64,000 nt of DNA, taken from assembly GCF_004331485.1 (NCBI RefSeq), contig NZ_SJKD01000005.1:124001-188000 (forward strand), written 5' to 3'. The DNA comes from Kribbella capetownensis. GTDB lineage: Bacteria > Actinomycetota > Actinomycetes > Propionibacteriales > Kribbellaceae. Below the pieces are notes generated by a model, which worked only from the letters and a program-made list of their open reading frames with translations, was not told the origin of the DNA and ran no database searches. This document shows, piece after piece, positions 27,361 through 35,678 of the stretch. Numbering within the stretch: the stretch's first letter is position 1; every line of letters begins with the position of its first letter. The position numbers and the translations under genes are program-made.

Positions 27361-28229
27361 CGACCCCGACGTGGCATGGCGGGGCACAGGCCGTCGTCAC
27401 GCTCACCTTCGATGTCGACGCCGAGACGCCGATCCTCGCCGCCGGGCGCAGGTACGCCGATCACCTGACCACGATGTCGCACCAGGCGTACGGCCCGGAC
27501 GTCGGCGTACCGCGGATCCTGGAGCTGCTGGGCGATCTCGGCGTACCTGCGACGTTCTTCGTGCCGGGCTGGGTCGCCGAGCAGCGGCCGGAGCTCGCGG
27601 CGACGATCCAGGAGCGTGGCCATGAGGTGGCTCACCATTCGTACAGCCATCGCGCGCCGACCACGCTGACCGCGGCGGACGAGCGGGCGGACTTCGAGCG
27701 GGCGCTCGAGGTCTTCGTTGCGCAGGGCATCGAGATCAGCGGGCACCGGGCCGCGCTGTGGGAGGCGACCCGGACCACCTTGGAGTTGGTCGCCGAGCAC
27801 GGGTTCGCCTACGACTCGTCGCTGATGGGCGACGACCGGCCGTACCTGCTCGACGTCGGCGGCCGGTCGGTCGTGGAGCTGCCGGTGCACTGGTCACTCG
27901 ACGACTGGGAGCAGTACGCGTATCTCCCGTCGCCGCAGATCGGCACCGTCATCGAGTCGCCGCGCAAGGTCCTTGAGCTGTGGCGAGCGGAGCTGGACGC
28001 GATGCGGCACTTCCGCTGTCTGTTCAACCTGTGCCTGCACCCGTTCCTGTCCGGCCGTCCGAGCCGCCTCCTCGCCTTGCGCGACCTGATCGAGTACGCC
28101 CAATCCTGCGGCGACATCACCTTTGCCCGCTGCCGAGACCTGGCCGCCGCCGCCCGCTCCGACCGAGCACTCTCACCACGAACCCCGCCGGGCGTCGTAG
28201 CGGATCCGTTCGTCTATCCGCTCGGTTGA
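27357..28229 (+). CDS. Polysaccharide deacetylase-fold hydrolase (allantoinase/PuuE-like candidate)
   Basis: 290 residues. The NodB-homology motifs are present: TFDVDAETPIL (MT1 Asp), HEVAHHSYSHRAP (metal-binding His pair), SGHRAALWEAT (MT3) and FDSS-like YDSSLMGDD. No signal peptide, so it is cytosolic. That favours a small-molecule amidohydrolase such as PuuE-type allantoinase or a cyclic imide hydrolase over a cell-wall deacetylase. It overlaps the OYE gene by four bases and its 3' end overlaps the convergent nucleoside hydrolase by 16 bases. Confidence 0.88.
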   Translation: MTTPTWHGGAQAVVTLTFDVDAETPILAAGRRYADHLTTMSHQAYGPDVGVPRILELLGDLGVPATFFVPGWVAEQRPELAATIQERGHEVAHHSYSHRAPTTLTAADERADFERALEVFVAQGIEISGHRAALWEATRTTLELVAEHGFAYDSSLMGDDRPYLLDVGGRSVVELPVHWSLDDWEQYAYLPSPQIGTVIESPRKVLELWRAELDAMRHFRCLFNLCLHPFLSGRPSRLLALRDLIEYAQSCGDITFARCRDLAAAARSDRALSPRTPPGVVADPFVYPLG

Positions 28230-29170
28230 TGACCGAGGAGGGTGACGGCGTCGATGAGTTTGGACCAGAAGGCTGACTGGTCGAGCTCTACCGCCACCTG
28301 GGCGTTGGGTGGGCGGCCGGTGTAGTGGTGGAGGTCCACGGCGGTGGCGCCGGCGGTCCATTCGCCCTTGGTCTCGATGACGACGTTGGCGTCGACGCAG
28401 CGGACGATGGTGGGGTCGATGACTCGGGCTACGGCGACTGGATCGTGCAGCGGGGGCGCGGTGAAGCCCCAGAGGCGCTTGTAGGTCGATGCGAAGAAGG
28501 TCATCCACTCGATGCAGATCTCGGCCAGCGGAGTGCCGATGCGTGCGAAGGCAGCCAGTACGTCGTCTGTCACCAGGGCCTGATGTGTGACGTTGAGGCC
28601 GCACATCGTGAACGGGACACCTGATCGCAGGACCTGGTCCGCCGCTTCGGGGTCGACGAAGCAATTGGCCTCGGCGTACGGCGTCACATTGCCGCGCTCC
28701 GTTGAACCGCCCATCCAGACGAGCTGGTCGATCCGGTCAGTCAGGTCCGGTCGGTCAGCGAGCAGCCGAGCGACGTTCGTCAGGGCTCCGGTCGCCACGA
28801 TCGTGACCGGCGAGTCGTGCGTGGTCAGTACGTCGACCAGCAGCTCGTGCGCCGTGATCGTTGCCTCGGGCACCGTCGGGTCGCCCTCGAACCGCGGACC
28901 GTCCAACCCGGTCTCGCCGTGTACGTCGTCAGCGATCCGCAACGGTCGCACGAGCGGACGATCGGCCCCGCGAGCGACCAGGACATCCGGCGCGCCGGCC
29001 AGCGACAGCACCCGGCGAGCGTTGAGGGTGCACTTCTCAACCGTCTGGTTGCCGGCCACCGTAGTGACCCCGAGCAGGTCAATCGCAGGATCCGCGACTG
29101 CCAGCAGCAGCGCCATCGCGTCGTCATGCCCAGGATCACAATCGAGCACTACCGGTATCGCCACCCGCAC
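28214..29170 (-). CDS. Inosine-uridine-type nucleoside hydrolase
   Basis: 318 residues. The calcium-binding signature DCDPGHDDAMALLLA is at residues 9-23; GVTTVAGNQTVEKCTLNARR (34-53) and the catalytic-site GLNVTHQAL (about 197) are present. It cleaves the N-glycosidic bond of nucleosides to ribose and base in salvage or catabolism. Base specificity is not visible. Context next to the PucR/DUF1989 genes suggests it feeds purine or pyrimidine bases into degradation. Confidence 0.92.
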   Translation of the reverse strand: MRVAIPVVLDCDPGHDDAMALLLAVADPAIDLLGVTTVAGNQTVEKCTLNARRVLSLAGAPDVLVARGADRPLVRPLRIADDVHGETGLDGPRFEGDPTVPEATITAHELLVDVLTTHDSPVTIVATGALTNVARLLADRPDLTDRIDQLVWMGGSTERGNVTPYAEANCFVDPEAADQVLRSGVPFTMCGLNVTHQALVTDDVLAAFARIGTPLAEICIEWMTFFASTYKRLWGFTAPPLHDPVAVARVIDPTIVRCVDANVVIETKGEWTAGATAVDLHHYTGRPPNAQVAVELDQSAFWSKLIDAVTLLGHQPSG

Positions 29171-29185
29171 ATGCTAAGGCTGCCG

Positions 29186-29566
29186 TCAGCCGGCAGGCTG
29201 GAACAGCTCGATGAGGTTGCCGGCGGGGTCGGCGATCAGGATCTGCCGGCCTCCTGGGCCGGAGGTGGGTTCGCTGCGGAACGGAACCTTGGCGGCCTCG
29301 AGCCGTTCGATCTCGGCGTCGAGATTGTCGACAATCAGATGGATACGGTTTCGGCCGGCCTCCGACGCGTCCTCCGGGGTGGCGCGGGCGCCAGAGGTCT
29401 GCGGTCCGGAGAGCAGGAGCCGCAATGGTCCGCGGGTGACATCGGCGAACGGCGGCGCCGGGTTGCTCCGCAGGACGAAGCCGAGCTGGGTGGTGTAGAA
29501 GTCGATGGCCGCCGGTACGTCGTCGACGATGTAGCGGACGCTGGCGAAGGTCTCCTCTTCGTTCAT
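29186..29566 (-). CDS. VOC-family (glyoxalase/bleomycin resistance fold) protein
   Basis: 126 residues with two beta-alpha-beta-beta-beta modules: FASVRYIVDDVPAAIDFYTT and NRIHLIVDNLDAEIERLEAA, ending in ILIADPAGNLIELFQPAG with the metal-site Glu. Members are metalloenzymes or small-molecule binders. Its ATG overlaps the stop of the ArsR fusion gene (ATGA), so they form one operon. Confidence 0.87.
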   Translation of the reverse strand: MNEEETFASVRYIVDDVPAAIDFYTTQLGFVLRSNPAPPFADVTRGPLRLLLSGPQTSGARATPEDASEAGRNRIHLIVDNLDAEIERLEAAKVPFRSEPTSGPGGRQILIADPAGNLIELFQPAG

Positions 29567-30306
29567 GGCTGGTCCTCCTTGAGGCTCGGCAGCAGGTGCC
29601 GAACGCGGTCGTCGATGTCCGCCGCCGCGGAGACAAACCTCGAGTAGCTGCTCCGGCCGTCGTCGCCGGCCGAAGGATCGGGGATGCTCCAGTGGGCGCG
29701 GGGCGGGTTGTCGGACAGCGTTTCGCGCGCCTTGTCGCACAAGGTGATCACGCGCTTGAAACGACTGTGCAGCGTCGGGTTGAGCACCCGCGGTGCCTGC
29801 TCCTCGATGTCGATGTCGTAGTGCTCCCGTAGTACTCGCACGGCGTGGGGATGGATCCGGTCCTTGGGCCAGGTCCCGGCACTGCTCACGCGGACGCGGT
29901 TCCCGGCGCGGTGCCGCAGGAGCGCCTCCGCGATCGGTGAGCGCGCGCTGTTGCCGCTGCAGATGAAGAGCACGCTCGAACGGCGTGGCGGTTCCTCAGG
30001 CGCCGGTGTCATTCGCAGCGCCGGATGCAGCGAGGTGCCGGCATCGGCCAGCGCCTCGGCACAGCGATCGAGGTCAAGGTGGTAATAGCTGTCCCGGGCG
30101 TCGAAGCTGCTACGCCGCGAGGCGACCAGGCCCCCGTCGCGCAGAAGCCTCAGGTGGTACGACACCAGGTTCTGCGGCTCGTCGACAGCGGCGACCAACT
30201 CACGCACTCGCAGATCGCTTCGCGCGAGCTCGGTCACCAGCTGCCATCGCAGCGGATGGCTGACCAGCCGGATGAACTCGGGCACACCGTTCACGGCGCC
30301 TGACAT
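29563..30306 (-). CDS. ArsR-type repressor fused to low-molecular-weight phosphatase / arsenate reductase domain
   Basis: 247 residues. Residues 1-90 are a winged-helix ArsR domain (HPLRWQLVTELARSDLRVRE, then PQNLVSYHLRLLRDGGLVAS). Residues about 110-240 are a LMW-PTP/ArsC fold with the P-loop VLFICSGNSARSPIAEALLR (C-x5-R type) and the acid loop WSIPDPS. Arsenate reductases use this fold, but extra cysteines needed for the thioredoxin-coupled relay are not clear, so phosphatase-like signalling is also possible. ATG 30306 sits directly beside a perfect palindrome and has no Shine-Dalgarno. A longer frame begins at 30345. The transcript may be leaderless. Confidence 0.85.
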   Translation of the reverse strand: MSGAVNGVPEFIRLVSHPLRWQLVTELARSDLRVRELVAAVDEPQNLVSYHLRLLRDGGLVASRRSSFDARDSYYHLDLDRCAEALADAGTSLHPALRMTPAPEEPPRRSSVLFICSGNSARSPIAEALLRHRAGNRVRVSSAGTWPKDRIHPHAVRVLREHYDIDIEEQAPRVLNPTLHSRFKRVITLCDKARETLSDNPPRAHWSIPDPSAGDDGRSSYSRFVSAAADIDDRVRHLLPSLKEDQP

Positions 30307-30308
30307 TA

Positions 30309-30326
30309 CATCAAATCCATTTGATG
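30309..30326. promoter_or_regulatory. Perfect palindrome, probable operator of the ArsR fusion
   Basis: CATCAAAT-CC-ATTTGATG: two perfect 8-base arms around two bases, ending three bases before the ArsR-fusion start codon. The AT-rich inverted repeat is of the size and type bound by ArsR-family repressors, so autoregulation is likely. The activator gene on the other strand starts 56 bases away and could also be affected. Confidence 0.7.
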
Positions 30327-30381
30327 GACCAGGCGTCGTCGACACCAGCTGGTGGTTGCAGGCTGTGGTCTGGAGGTGCGG

Positions 30382-31812
30382 ATGCGCGTACGGTTGGAAG
30401 GTCGCTGGGGGCTGGGGCGATCGTGGGGATACAGCGCTATGTCTCGTGGGGAAATTGGGCCCGTGTGGATGCGCTGTCTCGGGGCTTCGGGGGAGTCGCG
30501 TGCGGCGCAGGTGGTTTGTGACGCGCTGGCGGGGGAGGGCGTGATGGTGCCGGAGTCGGCACCAGCCGTGGGGCGGATCGGTGTCGTTGTCGTGGACACC
30601 ATCACCGAGCGGGAAGTGGCGTTCGTGCGCGCGGCGGCCGCGGACGGCGAGCGGCGGGTACTGGTTGTCGTGCCGGCCGGCTCGTCGGTCGACGTCGACG
30701 CGTCATGGCAATTGATGTCCGCAGGCGCGGCCGATGTCATCGCCTGGGACCGGTCGGAGGATCCGGCGTCCGACGCGGTCGAGCGGTTGCGGCGGTGGCA
30801 GCAGGTCGACGCGTTGATGGACTCGGGGGTGGTCACCGAGGAGCTGGTCGGGCGCTCTCCGGCCTGGCGACGGGTACTGCGCCAGATCGTCGAGATCGCG
30901 CACTTCACGACGCTGTCGTTGCTCATCACCGGTGAGAGCGGGACCGGTAAGGAGCTCGTGGCGCGGTTGGTCCATGCGCTGGATCCGAGGCCGGACAAGG
31001 GCGACCTCGTCGTACTGGACTGCACGACGGTGGTGCCCTCGCTGTCCGGCAGTGAGTTCTTCGGGCATGAACGGGGCGCGTTCACCGGCGCGGTCGCTCA
31101 GCGGGTCGGTGCGTTCGGACAGGCCGACGGCGGGACCTTGTTTCTCGACGAGGTGGGTGAGCTTCCGCTGCAGCTCCAGGCCGAGTTGCTCCGGGTGATC
31201 CAGGAGGGGACGTACAAGCGCGTCGGTGGGAACACCTGGCACCGGACGACCTTCCGGCTGATCTGCGCGACCAACCGGAACCTGCTCGACGAGGAGAGAC
31301 GCGGGACGTTCCGGCGGGACTTCTATCACCGGATCGCCGCCTGGCGGTGCGCCCTGCCGAGCCTCCGCGAGCGAGCGCGCGACATCCTCCCGCTCGCCGA
31401 ACACTTCGCCGCGCTGCAGGAGGCCGCCGGCGGATTCGACCCCGCTGTGAGTGCGCTGCTGACCGGGCGGCCGTACCCGGGGAACGTGCGCGACCTGAGG
31501 ACGCTGGTCGAGCGCATCGCTCAACGGCATGTCGGGCCTGGGCCGATCACGGTTGGCGACGTACCTGATGACGAGCGGCCTCCGGATGACACGCGGGAAG
31601 CGTGGCGGACGGGGCATGCGTTCGAGGGTGCGGTGATGCAGGCACTGGCCGGAGGGGCGTCGCTGAAGGAGATCGGTGATGTCGCGCGGGACACCGCGGT
31701 TCGGATGGCTGTCGCGCAGGAGGACGGGAATCTCAGACGGGCCGCGCGGATCCTTACCGTCAGCGAGCGCGCGCTCCAACTGCGGCGGGCTGCCCAGCTC
31801 CAAGAGGGCTGA
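30382..31812 (+). CDS. Sigma-54-dependent transcriptional activator (bacterial enhancer-binding protein)
   Basis: 476 residues. Residues ~65-140 look like a degenerate receiver (VVVVDT, then SAGAADVIAWD) lacking a clear phosphorylation pocket. The AAA+ domain has Walker A GESGTGKE (184-191), the sigma-54 contact loop GAFTGA (232-237) inside GHERGAFTGAV, Walker B GGTLFLDEVGE (250-260), and sensor II GNVRDLRTL. The C-terminus is a Fis-type HTH (EDGNLRRAARILTVSERALQ). ATG 30382 is chosen for its GGAGG five bases upstream; the frame opens earlier at 30352. It converges with the five-gene operon and, with rpoN 7 kb away, forms a complete sigma-54 circuit. Its upstream region carries no -24/-12 site, so it is probably expressed by a sigma-70-type promoter. 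Confidence 0.93.
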   Translation: MRVRLEGRWGLGRSWGYSAMSRGEIGPVWMRCLGASGESRAAQVVCDALAGEGVMVPESAPAVGRIGVVVVDTITEREVAFVRAAAADGERRVLVVVPAGSSVDVDASWQLMSAGAADVIAWDRSEDPASDAVERLRRWQQVDALMDSGVVTEELVGRSPAWRRVLRQIVEIAHFTTLSLLITGESGTGKELVARLVHALDPRPDKGDLVVLDCTTVVPSLSGSEFFGHERGAFTGAVAQRVGAFGQADGGTLFLDEVGELPLQLQAELLRVIQEGTYKRVGGNTWHRTTFRLICATNRNLLDEERRGTFRRDFYHRIAAWRCALPSLRERARDILPLAEHFAALQEAAGGFDPAVSALLTGRPYPGNVRDLRTLVERIAQRHVGPGPITVGDVPDDERPPDDTREAWRTGHAFEGAVMQALAGGASLKEIGDVARDTAVRMAVAQEDGNLRRAARILTVSERALQLRRAAQLQEG

Positions 31813-32527
31813 GCAGTTCGAGCAAGGTGCCGCCGAGGACGGCCTGTTCGTCCCGCCGCGAGAGGCCGAGCGCCTTGATCTTCGCGAGCTCCAGTCCGGG
31901 ATGCAGCCACGGTCCGTCGGAGCCGAAGATGAGTTTCTCCGGCCCGGCCCGCCGTACCGCCTCGACGAGCAGGTCGAACCGACGTACGCCGGACGTATCG
32001 GCGTACACGTTGGGAAGTCGCACCAGCAGGTCGATCACCGCACGCTGCGCAGCCCAGTCGTCGGCAAAGCTGCCCAGGTGGGGGACGATGAACGCGACCC
32101 GCGGGAACTCGGTGGCGAACAGCTCCAGCGGCGCCACCTGACCCATCGGGTCGTAGAGCACCGGTAGGCCGAACCGATCCGCGGCGCGAGCGATCTCGGG
32201 CGTCAGTGCCGCGTCGTGCCGATGCACCTTCAGGCCCCGGAAGCCGAGTTGGTACACGGCCTCGTGCACCAACTCGGCGACCCGCCCGGCATCCCGGGCG
32301 GGGTGGACGAATGCGAACCCGATGAATCGCTCGGGCCTGCTGGCCACGACCTTCGCCACGGCCCGGTTGGCCGTCAGATAGTCGCCGTGGAACACCGAGA
32401 AGAGGACCGTCTGCGTGATGCCCGCGGCGTCGGCCCGGCGCAGGTAGTGGTCCAACCGGCCGACGTCCCACGGCCCGGTGAGTGTGTCTCCTTTCCCCAC
32501 ATGGCAGTGGGCGTCGACGATGGTCAT
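31760..32527 (-). CDS. Amidohydrolase-2-family TIM-barrel protein
   Basis: 255 residues. MTIVDAHCHVGKGD carries the H-x-H metal motif, followed by FIGFAFVHP, GFRGLKVHRHD, VPHLGSFADD (His) and KLIFGSDGPW (C-terminal Asp), all in the order of the ACMS-decarboxylase/Amidohydro_2 family. Such proteins hydrolyse or decarboxylate small molecules. Only four bases separate it from the upstream hydrolase gene, so it ends the sigma-54 operon. Its 3' end overlaps the convergent activator gene by 53 bases. Substrate unknown; it could process a wall- or peptide-derived metabolite. Confidence 0.85.
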   Translation of the reverse strand: MTIVDAHCHVGKGDTLTGPWDVGRLDHYLRRADAAGITQTVLFSVFHGDYLTANRAVAKVVASRPERFIGFAFVHPARDAGRVAELVHEAVYQLGFRGLKVHRHDAALTPEIARAADRFGLPVLYDPMGQVAPLELFATEFPRVAFIVPHLGSFADDWAAQRAVIDLLVRLPNVYADTSGVRRFDLLVEAVRRAGPEKLIFGSDGPWLHPGLELAKIKALGLSRRDEQAVLGGTLLELLSPLGAGQPAAVGARAR

Positions 32528-32531
32528 CGCC

Positions 32532-33824
32532 CTAAGGCCGTTGGACTCGTACGGCGCCCGCCGGCAACTTCGAGAACCGGTCCTCGATGAAGAACGCGTT
32601 GTTCCGCTGGTTGAGACCGGCCCGCTGCCCGATCCACTGCCAGCGCTGACCCCTCGCGTAGTCCTGGGTGAACTTGGTCCACTGCGCGTCGGTTGGCAGT
32701 CGTCCGTGCCGGTCACGGAAGTAGACCGCCGTACTGGCGAACTGGGTGGCGTTGCCGATCGGGTTCGGGATGGCTCCGGTCAGTGCGGTGGTGGCGAGGT
32801 TCCGCGCCGGCTGCGGGAGCGCTGCCCACGCAGTGCTCTGTAGCTTGAGGAACTGGCGCAGTTGACCGACCGGGATGCCCGGCGGCGCCGGTGGCGGGTA
32901 CGTCGCACCCGTCTTGACGAACTCCGGCTTGTGCATGTGCCGGCGGGCGGCACCCCAGTTCTTCAGCGACGCCTGCAGCGGTGTCGAGTACGCCCGCAGG
33001 AACCCGTGGAAGGTGGGGTACTGGCGATGCCGGATCAGACCGTAGAGGTTGATCATCGCCCAGATGACCGCCCGGTTGTCGGCGTTGTCGCGCCCGCCGG
33101 CCTCACCGACGATGAACCGCGCGGTCCAGACCAGGTCGTCGCTGGTGAACTGATAGGTGAAGCGGGTGCCGTCCGGCCGCGTCGCGTGGATCGTGCCGAG
33201 CCGGACATTCTGAGCCCCGCCGCCTGGAGCCGCCTGCATCGGAGCCGGCTGCATCGGGGGCGCCTGCATCGAGGGCGCGCTGGGCACGTACGAACCGCCT
33301 GCCGCGGGGAAGGATCCGCCGGTGGCGGGAGTGGTCGTGAACGAGACGTGCATGTGGTCGTGGTGACCACTCAACGGGGAGACGCCCTTCACCTGTGGGT
33401 CGTTGAAGAACACCCGCGAGACCTGCAGCACCGGGTTGCCCCGGATCAGGTCGACCAGCTCCTGCGTGAGCTGACGGGAGTACACCGGCATCGTGTAGTT
33501 GACCGGCTCCTCCTTGCCGTCGTTGCGCACCGGCCGGATGTCGACGTCCGTCCCGCGCTGGTGCGACTTGTGCGGCGACATCGGGCCGCCGCCGCGCAGA
33601 CTGATGTCGGTGATGCCCATCCTTGGGCCGCTCGGGTGCCGCCGCTGCCATTCGGCGGCGATCGCGGTCACCGCGCGCAGCGTCTCGCGGCGACCGTACT
33701 GGCGGCCGGTGCTCTTGCAGTAGAACCCCGGACCCGACTGGGGCAGGGCGTTGTCCAGTGCGTCTGCGCCGCCTCCGGTGGAGACCTCGCCCCACGTCTC
33801 GTCGAGGAACGCTTGGGTCGTCAT
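32532..33824 (-). CDS. Two-domain peptidoglycan hydrolase: MepA-like endopeptidase plus SleB-like domain
   Basis: 430 residues, GGGAGG Shine-Dalgarno before ATG 33824. Residues ~35-165 resemble penicillin-insensitive murein endopeptidase MepA (LAS metallopeptidases): SPHKSHQRGTDVDIRP (His88, Asp95) and GHHDHMHV (154-160). A Met/Pro/Gln-rich linker (~170-205) follows. Residues ~215-300 (WTARFIVGEAGGRDNADNRA, then VIWAMINLYG) resemble the SleB/CwlJ cell-wall hydrolase core with its catalytic Glu; this second match is weaker. There is no signal peptide, so it must leave by a non-Sec route, be released by lysis, or act on wall entering the cell. Fourth gene of the sigma-54 operon. Confidence 0.85.
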   Translation of the reverse strand: MTTQAFLDETWGEVSTGGGADALDNALPQSGPGFYCKSTGRQYGRRETLRAVTAIAAEWQRRHPSGPRMGITDISLRGGGPMSPHKSHQRGTDVDIRPVRNDGKEEPVNYTMPVYSRQLTQELVDLIRGNPVLQVSRVFFNDPQVKGVSPLSGHHDHMHVSFTTTPATGGSFPAAGGSYVPSAPSMQAPPMQPAPMQAAPGGGAQNVRLGTIHATRPDGTRFTYQFTSDDLVWTARFIVGEAGGRDNADNRAVIWAMINLYGLIRHRQYPTFHGFLRAYSTPLQASLKNWGAARRHMHKPEFVKTGATYPPPAPPGIPVGQLRQFLKLQSTAWAALPQPARNLATTALTGAIPNPIGNATQFASTAVYFRDRHGRLPTDAQWTKFTQDYARGQRWQWIGQRAGLNQRNNAFFIEDRFSKLPAGAVRVQRP

Positions 33825-33839
33825 GATTCAGCCTCCCTG

Positions 33840-35678
33840 TCAGAACGAACCGGAATAGCCGGGCAGCTGCACGGGCGCCGCCGACGTACGCCGGGAGCCA
33901 GTGCCGGCCAACTGATCGAGCAGCCGCTGCCGGAGCAGGATCGACGGCATCGTGGTGTCCACCGGGTCGACGGTGAGATCGGCCCCGGTCACCGCCTGGT
34001 AGGCGTGGATGTAGCCCTGCAGCTCCGGACGCCAGTAGCGGACCCAGTTGGCGGCCTGCTGGGGCAGCCGGATGTCGTTCCAGTTGCCGTAGCGGATGCC
34101 GAGCAGGAGCTGCTCGCCGAAGATCGCCAGATCCCGGAAGTGCAGTACGGACGCATCGGGCCAGCCGTACAGGCGCTTGACCGTCTCCACCGGATCCATC
34201 CAGGCCTCCGGGTACGCGACCATCACTCGGCTCGGCAGGAACTCCCGCATCTCCGGCCGGGCGAGCATGTACTGGTACATCAGGTCCTCCTGGCGTGCCT
34301 GCCAGGGCAGCTCGAGGTACTGGTTGCCCTGCCCCTCGGTGAGCTGCAGGTGCACCTCCTTGAGTGCGTTGAGGACCGGGAAGGCATCCGCGAGCACGGT
34401 GGTGTCGTCGTCCTCCTTCAGGAAGATCGAGACCACGTGCAGCAGCCGGTGGAAGCTGCCGAGGAAGTGCACGCGGCTGTCGGCCGGCCGCATCGGTGGC
34501 TGACCGGGCTGCAGCATGCTGATGCCGTAGTGGTGGAACAACTCGTACGCGACCCGGGTGTCGGTGAGGCGATGCTGCTCATCGTTGACCATGCCCCACA
34601 TCAGGTTGCTCAGCGGCCGGAGCGGATCGATCTCCAGATGCGCGAGGGGGTCCGGGCCACGGCCGGTCCGGACGTTCTGGAACCGCAGCAGCAGTGCGGA
34701 CATCGCGTGCACCAGATGAGCCTCGCGGTGCCAGTAGTTCCAGATCAGCTCGATCAGGCACGGATTGGTCAGCTTGCTCTGCAGGATGCCGTACGTGTTC
34801 ACGCCGAAGTCGCGGTCGCCGACGACGTCGACATCGCCGAGCTTGAGCCGGATCACCGCCAGGTACGGCAGGAACGCCTGGTCCTCCTCGCCCGGCAGCC
34901 GGGGACCTTCGGTGATGTAGTCCTCCCACTGGTGCCGGATCTCAGCACGGAACGGGTCGTCGTCCAGGTCCGGGCGGTTCAGCCGGACCCGCTCCTCGTC
35001 GAGGTCGAGGCCCTTGAACGGCCGGCCGAGCCGATCCGCGTCCACGCGCACACCGCAGTGCGCCATCATGAACACTTCGGTCGCGGTCTTCAGCACCCGG
35101 TACTGGTCCATGTCCGGGAACGGCAGCGCGCGGACCTTCTGCAGCTTGGCGAGCCGGCGTACGTCGCGCCTGCGCATGGTGCCGGCCAGGAACTCGGCGT
35201 ACCGGTTGAAGGACAGAGCCTGGGTGCTGTTGCGGATCGCGACCCAGAACGCCTGGTCGTCGGTCTCCACGATGTCGCCGCGGCGCATGGTCACCGCGAC
35301 CGCATCGCCGGAAGCGAACGGCCGCGCCCGTACGGTGACCTCCTCCTTGCCATGGACGACGACGGTGGTCGGCGCCGGGGGAGAACCGCCGCTGCCACGC
35401 CTGGCCAGGTGCAACTCCGCCGTCACTCGCACGCGGATGTCGAAGGTGCCGGGGGTCTGGTCGTCCGGAACGTGCCAGACCGCCTTCGCCTCGGTGACCT
35501 CGTCGTCGGCGTCGTAGGTCTGCACGATGAACGGTCCGCGGCCTGGGAAGTTCCAGGACGCCTCGGTGATGAAGAACGTCTCGGAGGTGTCGAGCGTTGC
35601 GGTGAGCCGGACGCGGCCCGCCTGCTCGATCGTGTCCGGGCTGGGGGTCAGGATGACCTCGGGTTCGTTGCTTGGCAT
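33840..35678 (-). CDS. Unknown 612-residue protein with N-terminal beta-sandwich
   Basis: ATG 35678 follows AAAGGAG and overlaps the upstream stop by one base (TGATG). Residues ~5-110 look like an Ig/PKD-like beta-sandwich (EVILTPSPDTIEQAGRVRLT; ASWNFPGRGPFIVQTYDADD). The rest (~130-600) is mostly helical, rich in Trp, His and Arg, with LIELIWNYWHREAHLVHAMS and NDEQHRLTDTRVAYELFHHY. No catalytic motif, signal peptide or membrane helix is recognised. Co-expression with a protease-like and a wall hydrolase gene suggests a partner in the same process. Function unknown. Confidence 0.85.
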   Translation of the reverse strand: MPSNEPEVILTPSPDTIEQAGRVRLTATLDTSETFFITEASWNFPGRGPFIVQTYDADDEVTEAKAVWHVPDDQTPGTFDIRVRVTAELHLARRGSGGSPPAPTTVVVHGKEEVTVRARPFASGDAVAVTMRRGDIVETDDQAFWVAIRNSTQALSFNRYAEFLAGTMRRRDVRRLAKLQKVRALPFPDMDQYRVLKTATEVFMMAHCGVRVDADRLGRPFKGLDLDEERVRLNRPDLDDDPFRAEIRHQWEDYITEGPRLPGEEDQAFLPYLAVIRLKLGDVDVVGDRDFGVNTYGILQSKLTNPCLIELIWNYWHREAHLVHAMSALLLRFQNVRTGRGPDPLAHLEIDPLRPLSNLMWGMVNDEQHRLTDTRVAYELFHHYGISMLQPGQPPMRPADSRVHFLGSFHRLLHVVSIFLKEDDDTTVLADAFPVLNALKEVHLQLTEGQGNQYLELPWQARQEDLMYQYMLARPEMREFLPSRVMVAYPEAWMDPVETVKRLYGWPDASVLHFRDLAIFGEQLLLGIRYGNWNDIRLPQQAANWVRYWRPELQGYIHAYQAVTGADLTVDPVDTTMPSILLRQRLLDQLAGTGSRRTSAAPVQLPGYSGSF

